Shown here piece after piece: positions 1-6,970 of a DNA stretch of 64,000 nt; position 1 is the stretch's first letter; the number at the start of each line of letters is the position of its first letter. Source of the stretch: Sphingosinithalassobacter sp. CS137 (GTDB lineage: Bacteria > Pseudomonadota > Alphaproteobacteria > Sphingomonadales > Sphingomonadaceae). Location of the stretch: NCBI RefSeq assembly GCF_014334115.1, contig NZ_CP060494.1, positions 186,001 through 250,000 on the forward strand, written 5' to 3'. The translations under genes were made by a program, and so were the position numbers. Below the pieces are notes generated by a model. The model did not search any database, was not told the origin of the DNA, and worked only from the letters and a program-made list of their open reading frames with translations.

Positions 1-643
1 TGCCGATCACGATGTTCGAGGCGGAGAGATTGCACAGCACCAGCGCACCGGCGAGCGCGGCGAGCGAGGAGGGCGGCGTGGGCGCCCAGAAATCCTCGCA
101 GATCTCCATATGGAAGACGAAATCCTCCAGATCCTGCGCGGCGAAGACCAGATCGGTGCCGAAGGGAGCGGTCTGCCCCGCGACCTCGATCTCGAGACCG
201 GCGAGGCCGATGCCCGAGGCGAACCAGCGCTTTTCGTAATATTCGCGGTAATTGGGCAGGAACTGCTTGGGGACGACGCCGAGGATGCGGCCGCGGTGGA
301 TCGCGAGCGCGCAATTGTAGAGCCGCCCGTTGCGGCGCAGCGCCGCGCCGACGCAGAGCACGGGGCGCAGATCGGCGCTCGCCTCGACCAGCCGGGCGAT
401 GCCGGCCTCGGTCGCGTCGATCAGCGCGTCCTGGAGATGGAGATCGTCGATCGCATAGGCGCTGATGTTGAGCTCGGGAAAGAGCAGCAGGTCGGCGCCA
501 TGGGCATCGCCGTGGCGGGCGGCCTCGATCGCGGCATCGGTGTTGGCGGCGGGATCGCCGACGGTCGCCAGCGGCGTGCACACGCCGGTGCGGATCATCC
601 CCTGGCGGTGAAGCGAATGGAAGGAGTGGGGTGGTTTAGTCAC
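1..643 (-). CDS. nadE: Glutamine-dependent NAD+ synthase, N-terminal part (cut by window edge)
   Basis: Final step of NAD synthesis: amidation of nicotinic acid adenine dinucleotide with ammonia released from glutamine. Only the first ~214 residues, the nitrilase-like glutaminase domain, are in the window; the synthetase domain lies beyond base 1. The glutaminase triad is visible: Glu in FPELNISAYAIDD, Lys in VVPKQFLPNY and Cys in MEICEDFW. The N-terminus (HSLHRQGMIRTGVCTP) fits the long bacterial form of about 680 residues. The start is a GTG whose bases overlap the TGA of pncC (GTGA), which implies translational coupling. An upstream pncC makes this a pyridine-nucleotide unit. The family call is firm; the C-terminal half is unseen. 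Confidence 0.93.
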   Translation of the reverse strand, partial: MTKPPHSFHSLHRQGMIRTGVCTPLATVGDPAANTDAAIEAARHGDAHGADLLLFPELNISAYAIDDLHLQDALIDATEAGIARLVEASADLRPVLCVGAALRRNGRLYNCALAIHRGRILGVVPKQFLPNYREYYEKRWFASGIGLAGLEIEVAGQTAPFGTDLVFAAQDLEDFVFHMEICEDFWAPTPPSSLAALAGALVLCNLSASNIVIG

Positions 644-1143
644 AGTGCCTCCGAGAACATCTCAAGGGCAACGCGCAAACACTCGATTCGTACCGCGCCG
701 CGGCCGATGTCGCCGAAATGCGCCTCGCGGTGGCGGGTTTCGCGGCCGATCGCGGCGCAGCCGAAATGGACGAGGCCGGGCTCGTCGTCGGGTCCGCCCG
801 CGCCCGCGAAGCCGGTGATCGAAACGGCGACGTCGGCGCGGCTGGCCTTCAGCGCGCCATCGGCCATGGCGAGCGCGACTTCGCGGCTGACCGCGCCGCA
901 GCCCTTCACCGTATCGCGCGCGATGTGGAGCAGCTCGCACTTGGCTTCGTCCGAATAGACGATGAAGCCGCGCTCGAACGCGTGGCTCGCGCCGACCACG
1001 TCGGTGAGCAGCGAGGCGAGCATGCCGCCGGTGCAGCTTTCCGCCGTCGCGAGCTTCTTGCGAAGGTCGCAGGCGGCGGAAAGGACCGCGCGCGCGGCGG
1101 TGTCGATTTCTGGGGGAAGGGCGGGGGAGAGGGTTTCGCTCAT
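640..1143 (-). CDS. pncC: Nicotinamide-nucleotide amidohydrolase (CinA C-terminal family)
   Basis: Deamidates NMN to nicotinate mononucleotide, recycling the NMN left by NAD-dependent DNA ligase into the NAD pathway. The 167-residue protein is a stand-alone CinA C-terminal domain. Visible motifs are AESCTGGMLASLLTDV near residue 35, a GAVSREVA segment, and the glycine-rich SITGFAGAGGPDDEP loop near residues 110-125. The length matches stand-alone PncC proteins. Its stop overlaps the nadE start by four bases, and the two enzymes act in the same cofactor pathway. It lacks the N-terminal molybdopterin-like domain of full CinA. The ATG at 1143 leaves a plausible N-terminus. Confidence 0.92.
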   Translation of the reverse strand: MSETLSPALPPEIDTAARAVLSAACDLRKKLATAESCTGGMLASLLTDVVGASHAFERGFIVYSDEAKCELLHIARDTVKGCGAVSREVALAMADGALKASRADVAVSITGFAGAGGPDDEPGLVHFGCAAIGRETRHREAHFGDIGRGAVRIECLRVALEMFSEAL

Positions 1144-1195
1144 GCCGCCGGTGGTACGCCCGGCGGCGCGGCGCTGCCAATCCCCCGCGAGACGA

Positions 1196-1933
1196 TCAGG
1201 CGAGCCTGGACGAATAGATCATCCGGCCCTGGCCGAGCATCGCGAATACATCGTCGCGCTGCGCCTCGGGCAGGGCGAAGCAGCCCTGGCTGCGGCCGAG
1301 CTTACCGTGGCGGGCGATCATCTCCGGATTGGCATACCACGCGCCGTGGATCACGATCGCGCGGTCGCGCGCCAGATCGTTGGTCGGATCAAGCCCGTCG
1401 AGCCGCTGCGAGCGATCATGCTGGCCGACATAATATTCGGACAGGAGATAGGCGCCCTCGCTGGTCGCGTTCGATCCCGGCACGTTCGAGAAACGCTGAA
1501 GGAAGCCGGTGTGCCCCGGGTCCGACCCGCTGCCGTGCGAGACGAGCACCGAATGCGATTCGCCGCTGCCCAGATTGATGACGTGGAACCGCGGCCGGTG
1601 CGACGGCGCAGTGAAATCGGCGATCGCGATCTTGTCGTGATTGGGGATGCGCATCGAATGCCGGTCGAGCGCGGCGATCGCTTCCTTGAAGATATTCGGA
1701 TCGACGCCGCGCGGCGCCTGCGGACGCGTGGCGACGGCGGCCGGAATCGGATCGGGCCGCACCGGCGGCTGCGGCACCGGTACCGCCGGCGCGCTGACGA
1801 TGCGCGCGGCACGCGGCGTGCACGAGGCGGCAAGCGCGCCCCCGCCGACCACCAGCGCCGATCGAAGAAGTGCGCGCCGACTGCGCGCGATGTCCAATGC
1901 GTTACTCACGTTACTAATTGCCCTTGGTATCAT
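1196..1933 (-). CDS. Murein L,D-transpeptidase catalytic-domain protein (YkuD_2 type), exported
   Basis: Likely a periplasmic peptidoglycan-modifying enzyme of 245 residues. The N-terminus has a twin-arginine-like SRRALLRS followed by a hydrophobic stretch and AASC, so it may be a Tat substrate and possibly a lipoprotein. A Pro-rich linker (about 45-75) precedes the catalytic domain. The YkuD_2 hallmarks are a His in AIVIHGAWYANPEM and the Cys of LGRSQGCFALPE near the C-terminus. It sits 52 bases upstream of pncC on the same strand and diverges from a second L,D-transpeptidase gene. The start at 1933 is preceded by a weak GGGA; an in-frame GTG lies nine codons in. Substrate is not inferable. 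Confidence 0.82.
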   Translation of the reverse strand: MIPRAISNVSNALDIARSRRALLRSALVVGGGALAASCTPRAARIVSAPAVPVPQPPVRPDPIPAAVATRPQAPRGVDPNIFKEAIAALDRHSMRIPNHDKIAIADFTAPSHRPRFHVINLGSGESHSVLVSHGSGSDPGHTGFLQRFSNVPGSNATSEGAYLLSEYYVGQHDRSQRLDGLDPTNDLARDRAIVIHGAWYANPEMIARHGKLGRSQGCFALPEAQRDDVFAMLGQGRMIYSSRLA

Positions 1934-2184
1934 TCCCGCTTGCTTCTCTTATACCAGAAGGACAGGTGAAATTGGGCTGAACCTGTGTCCCAATCGCAAC
2001 AATTCGGCGCGGACTCAGCGCGTTTCGCCGAGAATTGGTCGCGCCGAGCGGAACAACCTTCTCGCTGCACGAGGCCAAGCGGGCCGGGATTCGGACGGCA
2101 CCAATTGCGGATAACATCGTTAACGGAGTACGAACCCTTTGCGGAGCCGCCCCCGGCGGGCCGCGAACCGTTACGGAGACTGCA

Positions 2185-2946
2185 ATGCCCCGCGCCCTCG
2201 TGCGCTCTGCCCTGATCCTGGCGCTTGCCGCGATGCCCGCCGCGACGCCGGCGGCCGCACAGGCGGTCCAGGCGGTGTCCGATCGGATCGAGGCGCTGCG
2301 GCCCAATCGCTACGTCTGGTTCGATCAGGACCCGCGGCTCGTGCCGGCGCGGCTCGACGCGGGGGGCGAGGTCTCGATCGTCATCAGCATCCCGCAGCAG
2401 CGCGCCTATGTCTATCGCGGCGGGACGCTGATCGGCGCGGCGGCGGTTTCGACCGGCAAGCCGGGCAAGGAAACGCCGACGGGCGAATTCACCATCCTCC
2501 AGAAGAACCGGCATCACCGGTCGAACCTCTACAGCAACGCGCCGATGCCGTTCATGCAGCGGCTGACCTGGACCGGCATCGCATTGCACGGCGGGCATAA
2601 TCCGGGCCGGCCGGCGTCGCACGGCTGCATCCGCCTGCCGCACGCCTTTGCCGAGCGGCTGTTCGGCCTCACCGAGATGGGCGGGCTGGTGATCGTGACC
2701 GGCGAGGCGATCGACCATCCCGAGATGAACCTGTGGGCGCCCGCGCTGCGCCCCGACACGACTCGGCTGGGCGGCGAGGCATTCAATATCGTGACCGCGA
2801 GCGCCGAGCCCAATGTCGCGCCCGGTCTGCCGCTACGCGAAGGGGCGATGTTCCCCGTAACCGCGCCCGACGCCGACTTCGATTCGCCGCCGCCGCCGTT
2901 CACGCGCCGCGCGCCGGCGACCTATCCGGGATCCGGCACCAACTAG
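2185..2946 (+). CDS. L,D-transpeptidase family protein (YkuD domain)
   Basis: Probable periplasmic L,D-transpeptidase making 3-3 cross-links or anchoring proteins to peptidoglycan. It has a signal peptide (hydrophobic to about residue 25, ending AAAQA), then a YkuD domain starting VSIVISIPQQRAYVYRGG, with GKETPTGEF and the catalytic box IALHGGHNPGRPASHGCIRL containing the His and Cys. About 70 C-terminal residues are Pro/Thr-rich and carry no motif I recognise. I chose ATG 2185 because GGAG lies just before it and the signal peptide begins there, although the frame is open back to 2035. Mature length (~230) is normal for the family. Confidence 0.88.
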   Translation: MPRALVRSALILALAAMPAATPAAAQAVQAVSDRIEALRPNRYVWFDQDPRLVPARLDAGGEVSIVISIPQQRAYVYRGGTLIGAAAVSTGKPGKETPTGEFTILQKNRHHRSNLYSNAPMPFMQRLTWTGIALHGGHNPGRPASHGCIRLPHAFAERLFGLTEMGGLVIVTGEAIDHPEMNLWAPALRPDTTRLGGEAFNIVTASAEPNVAPGLPLREGAMFPVTAPDADFDSPPPPFTRRAPATYPGSGTN

Positions 2947-3106
2947 CCGCCGTCGACCGGGGAACGGGCGATGTGCCGCCGGCGGTGGTCCGCGACGAAG
3001 CAGCCATGGGGTCCCTGCCTGCGCAAGGGCGACGAGGAATTGGCGACAGAGTTTGCTCCATAACAGGGCGTGTGCGCCGCGCGCGGGATGCGCTAGAGCG
3101 GCGACC

Positions 3107-3739
3107 ATGACGGCAATGGATTTCGATGCGGCGCGCAGCGCGCTGGTGGCGGTGGGGCGCAGGCTGGACGCGCGCGGCTGGGCGCCGGCGACGTCGGGCA
3201 ATTATTCGGCTCGGCTGGACGACGGCAGCTTCGCCGTGACCGTTTCGGGACGGCACAAGGGCCGGCTGACCGAGGACGACATCATGCGCGTGGACACCGA
3301 GGGGCAGGCGATCGGGGCGGGAAAGCCGTCGGCCGAGACGGCGCTGCACCTCGCGCTCTATCGCAGCTTTCCCGATGCGAACGCCGTGCTGCACGGCCAT
3401 TCGCCGCAGGCGGTGGGGCTGAGCCGTGCGGTGCCCGACGCGAGCGAATGGGTGTTTCGCGGCCACGAGATGCTGAAGGCGTTTCCCGGGATCACCACCC
3501 ATGACGCACAAGTGCGGCTGCCGATCGTCGACAACAGCCAGGACATGCGCGATATCGAGGCTGCGGTCGGCCCGGCGCTGGTGGCGGAAGGCGTGGCGCC
3601 TGCCTATCTGATCCGCAGTCACGGCCTCTATGCCTGGGGCCGCGACCTGGACGAAGCCGAGCGCGTGCTGGAAGCGACCGAATGGCTGATCGCCGCCGAG
3701 CTTGCCGAGCGCGGCTTCAGGAACGGAATGAGCGAATGA
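3107..3739 (+). CDS. mtnB: Methylthioribulose-1-phosphate dehydratase
   Basis: Dehydrates 5-methylthioribulose-1-phosphate to the diketone intermediate of methionine salvage; a zinc class II aldolase-fold enzyme. Of 210 residues, the N-terminus (GWAPATSGNYSARL) is diagnostic of MtnB. Zinc ligands are the two His of LHGHSPQAVGL and the His of IRSHGLYAWG; the GHEMLKAFPGI segment is also typical. The reading frame is open from a TTG at 3053, but ATG 3107 gives the expected N-terminus; ATG 3116 is an alternative. It is the first gene of the run mtnB-mtnD-mtnC-mtnA, and its stop overlaps mtnD by four bases. Confidence 0.94.
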   Translation: MTAMDFDAARSALVAVGRRLDARGWAPATSGNYSARLDDGSFAVTVSGRHKGRLTEDDIMRVDTEGQAIGAGKPSAETALHLALYRSFPDANAVLHGHSPQAVGLSRAVPDASEWVFRGHEMLKAFPGITTHDAQVRLPIVDNSQDMRDIEAAVGPALVAEGVAPAYLIRSHGLYAWGRDLDEAERVLEATEWLIAAELAERGFRNGMSE

Positions 3740-4287
3740 CGCATCTGAGAATCTTCGATTCGAGCGACGGCGCGGCGCCGCGCATCGACACGCGCGATCC
3801 GCAGGCGATCGCCGAGGCGCTGGCGCCGCTGGGCGTGCGCTTCGAGCAATGGGGCACGCGCGCGCTGCCCGAGGACGCGAGCTCGGAGGCGGTGCTGGAG
3901 GCCTATGCCCCCGAAGTCGAGCGGCTGACGGCGGAGAAGGGCTATCGATCGGTCGACGTGATCCGGATGACTCCCGAGCATCCCGACCGCGCCGTGCTGC
4001 GCACGAAGTTCCTTTCCGAGCACCGCCATTCGGAGGACGAAGTGCGCTTCTTCGTCGAAGGCGAGGGACTGTTCACGCTGCGCGACGAGGACCGCGTCTA
4101 TGCCGTGCTGTGCGAGGAGGGCGACCTGATCTCGGTGCCGGCGGGGATGCGCCACTGGTTCGACATGGGGCCGAGCCCGCGCTTCACCGCGATTCGGATG
4201 TTCATCAGTCCCGACGGCTGGGTCGCCGATTTCACCGGCGACGCGATCGCGGACCGGTTTCCGCGCCACGAGCCGGCCAGCGCCTGA
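3736..4287 (+). CDS. mtnD: Acireductone dioxygenase
   Basis: Oxidises acireductone in methionine salvage, giving 2-keto-4-methylthiobutyrate and formate (iron form) or an off-pathway product (nickel form). The 183-residue cupin carries the metal motif HRHSEDEVRFF (two His and Glu), with the fourth ligand His in GMRHWFDMG. The C-terminus (FISPDGWVADFTGD) is typical of the bacterial enzyme. ATG 3736 overlaps the mtnB stop as ATGA; the frame is open further upstream to 3682, but that would run into mtnB. It is followed by 85 bases containing a hairpin before mtnC. Confidence 0.95.
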   Translation: MTHLRIFDSSDGAAPRIDTRDPQAIAEALAPLGVRFEQWGTRALPEDASSEAVLEAYAPEVERLTAEKGYRSVDVIRMTPEHPDRAVLRTKFLSEHRHSEDEVRFFVEGEGLFTLRDEDRVYAVLCEEGDLISVPAGMRHWFDMGPSPRFTAIRMFISPDGWVADFTGDAIADRFPRHEPASA

Positions 4288-4341
4288 GCGCGGGCACATC
4301 CAACCCGTCCGCCGCTTTCCGGCGACTCCATTCCCCAAGCC

Positions 4342-4363
4342 TCTCCCCCGGCGGGAGGGGAGA
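4342..4363 (+). repeat. Inverted repeat covering the mtnC ribosome-binding region
   Basis: The left arm TCTCCCC (4342-4348) and right arm GGGGAGA (4357-4363) form a 7-bp stem with an 8-base loop. The purine-rich tract that would serve as Shine-Dalgarno for mtnC (GGGAGGGGAG, 4353-4362) runs into the right arm, and ATG follows ten bases later. The pairing is directly visible; a role in restricting mtnC translation is inference. Confidence 0.55.
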
Positions 4364-4372
4364 CGAGCTTCG

Positions 4373-5014
4373 ATGAATCAGCAGCAGCAGCCGAACGCGA
4401 TCCTCCTCGACATCGAAGGGACGACGAGCAGCATCGCCTTCGTCGCCGATGTCCTGTTTCCCTATGCCGCACGGCATTTGCGCGACTATGTCGAGCGCAA
4501 TCCCGAACAGGTGGCGCCGATCCTGGCGCAGGTGCCGGGCGACGATCCGGTCGCCACGCTGCTCGGCTGGATCGAGGCCGACGCCAAGGAAACGCCGCTC
4601 AAGACGCTGCAGGGGCTGATCTGGGAGGCGGGCTATCGCGACGGCACGATCCGCGGCCACGTCTATCCCGACACCCCCGAGGCGCTGGCGCGCTGGGGAA
4701 GGGCGGGGGTGCCCGTCTATATCTATTCGTCGGGATCGGTGGCGGCGCAGAAGCTGCTGTTCGGCCATAGCGAGGCGGGCGACCTGACGCCGCGGATCGC
4801 GGGCTATTTCGACACCAACATCGGCCACAAGCGCGAGGCGGATTCCTATGCCGCGATCGCCCGCGCGCTGGCGCTGGAGCCGGCGACGATGCTGTTCGTT
4901 TCCGACATCGAGGCCGAAGTCGACGCGGCGCGGGCGGCGGGCATGCAGGCGCTGCTGATCGATCGCGACGGCGAGCGCGGCGACATCCGAACGCTGGCGG
5001 AGGTGCTGCCATGA
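4373..5014 (+). CDS. mtnC: Acireductone synthase (enolase-phosphatase E1)
   Basis: A bifunctional HAD-family enzyme that enolises then dephosphorylates 2,3-diketo-5-methylthiopentyl-1-phosphate to acireductone, feeding mtnD. The 213-residue protein opens with the HAD nucleophile motif in its E1-specific form, LLDIEGTTSSIAFV (residues ~11-24), continues with GHVYPDTPEAL and YSSGSVAAQKLLFG (motif II Ser), and ends with the acidic motif LFVSDIEAEVDAA. Its stop overlaps the mtnA start by four bases. The start is separated from mtnD by 85 bases with a hairpin that includes its Shine-Dalgarno, so it may be translated less tightly with mtnB-mtnD. Confidence 0.94.
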   Translation: MNQQQQPNAILLDIEGTTSSIAFVADVLFPYAARHLRDYVERNPEQVAPILAQVPGDDPVATLLGWIEADAKETPLKTLQGLIWEAGYRDGTIRGHVYPDTPEALARWGRAGVPVYIYSSGSVAAQKLLFGHSEAGDLTPRIAGYFDTNIGHKREADSYAAIARALALEPATMLFVSDIEAEVDAARAAGMQALLIDRDGERGDIRTLAEVLP

Positions 5015-6063
5015 TCCTGGACGGCAAGGCGACGCGATCGATCGCGCGCACCGAAGACGGCAAGGGCGTGCGCATCCTCGACCAGCGGCAGCTCCCCTGG
5101 GAAATCCGCTGGGTCGAGCTGCGCAGCATGGACGAGGCCGCGGTCGCGATCCGCGAGATGTGGACGCGCGGCGCGCCGATGGTGGGCGCGACGGCGGCCT
5201 ATGGCCTGGCGATGGCGCTCGCCGTGGATCCCAGCGACGAAGCGCTGCTGGCGGCGCGCGACACGCTGTTGCACACGCGGCCGACCGCAGTGAACCTGCG
5301 CTGGGCGCTCGACGCGGTCGGTACCGCGGTGGGCGATCTGCCGCCCGAGGAACGTGCCGAGGCCGCCTTCGCCCGTGCCGACGCGATCTGCGACGAGGAT
5401 GTCGAGCTGTGCCGCGCGATCGGCGCGAGCGGCCTCGAGCTGATCCGCGCGCTTCATGCGCAAAATCCCGGGCGGCCGGTGCAGATCCTGACTCATTGCA
5501 ACGCCGGATGGCTGGCGACGGTCGACTATGGCACGGCGACCGCGCCGATTTATCTGGCGCATGACGCGGGCATTCCGGTGCATGTGTGGGTCGACGAGAC
5601 GCGCCCGCGCAACCAGGGCGCGCTGCTGACCGCGTTCGAGCTGCGCAACCATGGCGTGCCGCACACGGTGGTCGCCGACAATGCCGGCGGGCTGCTGATG
5701 ATGCAGGGCAAGGTCGATGCAGTGATCGTCGGCACCGACCGAGTGACGGCCAACGGCGACGTGTGCAACAAGATCGGCACCTATCTGAAGGCGCTGGCGG
5801 CGCACGACAATGGCGTGCCCTTCTATGTCGCGCTGCCCTACACCACCTTCGATGCCGACCTGCCGAGCGGCGACGCCATCCCGATCGAGGAGCGCGCGGC
5901 CGAGGAACTGACCGAGGCGACCGGTCCCGATGCCGAGGGGCACGTGACGACGATCCGGCTGACTCAGTCGCCGGCAGCCAACCCCGCCTTCGATGTGACG
6001 CCCGCGCGGCTGGTGACCGGATACATCACCGAAAAGGGCGTGCTCGACCGCATCGGCGGCTGA
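5011..6063 (+). CDS. mtnA: S-methyl-5-thioribose-1-phosphate isomerase
   Basis: Isomerises methylthioribose-1-phosphate to methylthioribulose-1-phosphate, the substrate of MtnB. The 350-residue protein belongs to the eIF2B-related family. Visible signatures are TRGAPMVGATAAYG near residue 50, LTHCNAGWLAT with the catalytic Cys, WVDETRPRNQGA, and GTDRVTANGDVCNKIGTY with the catalytic Asp. ATG 5011 overlaps the mtnC stop. It ends the four-gene salvage run and is followed by a 12-bp hairpin. No mtnK or mtnP is in view, so the source of methylthioribose-1-phosphate must be encoded elsewhere. Confidence 0.95.
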   Translation: MILDGKATRSIARTEDGKGVRILDQRQLPWEIRWVELRSMDEAAVAIREMWTRGAPMVGATAAYGLAMALAVDPSDEALLAARDTLLHTRPTAVNLRWALDAVGTAVGDLPPEERAEAAFARADAICDEDVELCRAIGASGLELIRALHAQNPGRPVQILTHCNAGWLATVDYGTATAPIYLAHDAGIPVHVWVDETRPRNQGALLTAFELRNHGVPHTVVADNAGGLLMMQGKVDAVIVGTDRVTANGDVCNKIGTYLKALAAHDNGVPFYVALPYTTFDADLPSGDAIPIEERAAEELTEATGPDAEGHVTTIRLTQSPAANPAFDVTPARLVTGYITEKGVLDRIGG

Positions 6064-6073
6064 TACAATCGGA

Positions 6074-6105
6074 CGGAGTTGCGACACGCTTCGGTCGCAA
6101 TTCCG
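6074..6105 (+). terminator. Strong hairpin after mtnA, possible operon end
   Basis: Bases 6074-6085 pair with 6094-6105 (12 bp including one G-U) around the loop ACGCTTCG, starting ten bases after the mtnA stop. There is no T-run downstream, so it is not a textbook intrinsic terminator; it may stabilise the mRNA 3' end, terminate with help, or act as an operator. Pairing seen directly; role inferred. Confidence 0.45.
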
Positions 6106-6172
6106 CCGCGCTCGCGCGCCTTCTATATCCGGGCGCGCCCTTGTCCCGCTTGCCAGAAAGTCGTCGTCCCTC

Positions 6173-6970
6173 GTGAAGCTCCCCGCGATCCGCATCGACC
6201 GCGACGCATTGCGCGAAGGATTGCGCCGGCGCGGGCCGGGATTCGTGCTGGCGCTGCTGGTGGAGGGGCTGCTGGCGCTGCTGCTGCTGACGATCGTGCC
6301 GCAGATCACGCGCGACGAAGTGCCGGTGATGGAAGTGTTCAGCGTCGATCCGGGCAGCGAAGGCGCATCCGCGCCCGAACCCGAGCCGCAGCCCGAGAGC
6401 GCACCCGCCGAAGCCGCCGAGCAGGCGCCCGAGCCGCCGGTGCCCGAGCCGCAGGTCGATTCGGCGCCGACTCCGCTCGAGCGTCTCGCGCCCAACCCGG
6501 TGCCTTCACCGCCGCCGCTGATCCGGCTCGATCCCGATGCGATGGCTTCGGCCGACATCGCCCGGCCAAGCGCGGCCGCGCCGTCGCGTTCCGCACCGCG
6601 CGTCTCGGGCCCGCCCAACCCGGGGCCGCGCCCCGGCTGGGGGGACACTCCGCGTGCCGAGGGGAGCGGGCCGAACGGCGAGCCGCTCTATGCCGCCGCC
6701 TGGTATCGCGAGCCGTATGAAAGCGAGATGCGCGGCTATCTCCAGACCGTGCAGGGGCAGGGCTATGGCGTGATCGCGTGCCGGACCGTGCCCGAATATC
6801 GCGTCGAGGATTGCGTTCCGGTCACCGAATATCCCGAAGGATCGGGTTATCTGCGCGCGGTGCTGGCGATGGCCTGGCAGTTCCGCGTGCGGCCGCCGCG
6901 GCTGGGCGGGCAGCTGCGCTATGGCGAATGGGTGCGCATCCGCATCGAGCGGTCGGGACCGCCGCGCTAG
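6173..6970 (+). CDS. TonB-like inner-membrane protein, function unknown
   Basis: A 265-residue protein with TonB-like architecture. One N-terminal membrane helix (about residues 22-43, FVLALLVEGLLALLLLTIV) is followed by ~115 residues rich in Pro, Glu and Ala that could span the periplasm. The C-terminal ~90 residues contain GYLRAVLAMAWQFRVRPPRLG and end VRIRIERSG, resembling the RFRP segment and final strands of TonB C-terminal domains. Two cysteines (IACRTVPEY, VEDCVPV) could form a disulfide. The start is a GTG without a strong Shine-Dalgarno. No ExbB/ExbD adjoin; those lie 18 kb away with another TonB. Convergent with the aminotransferase, sharing four bases at the stops. Confidence 0.6.
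   Translation: MKLPAIRIDRDALREGLRRRGPGFVLALLVEGLLALLLLTIVPQITRDEVPVMEVFSVDPGSEGASAPEPEPQPESAPAEAAEQAPEPPVPEPQVDSAPTPLERLAPNPVPSPPPLIRLDPDAMASADIARPSAAAPSRSAPRVSGPPNPGPRPGWGDTPRAEGSGPNGEPLYAAAWYREPYESEMRGYLQTVQGQGYGVIACRTVPEYRVEDCVPVTEYPEGSGYLRAVLAMAWQFRVRPPRLGGQLRYGEWVRIRIERSGPPR

Noticed and set aside
110..958. Long plus-strand open frame over nadE/pncC
   Set aside because: Arg/Ala/Asp-rich shadow of the minus-strand genes, which have full motif sets.
2947..3106. Possible SAM-sensing riboswitch before mtnB
   Set aside because: The 160-base leader shows no SAM-I, SAM-II or SAM/SAH core that I can recognise.
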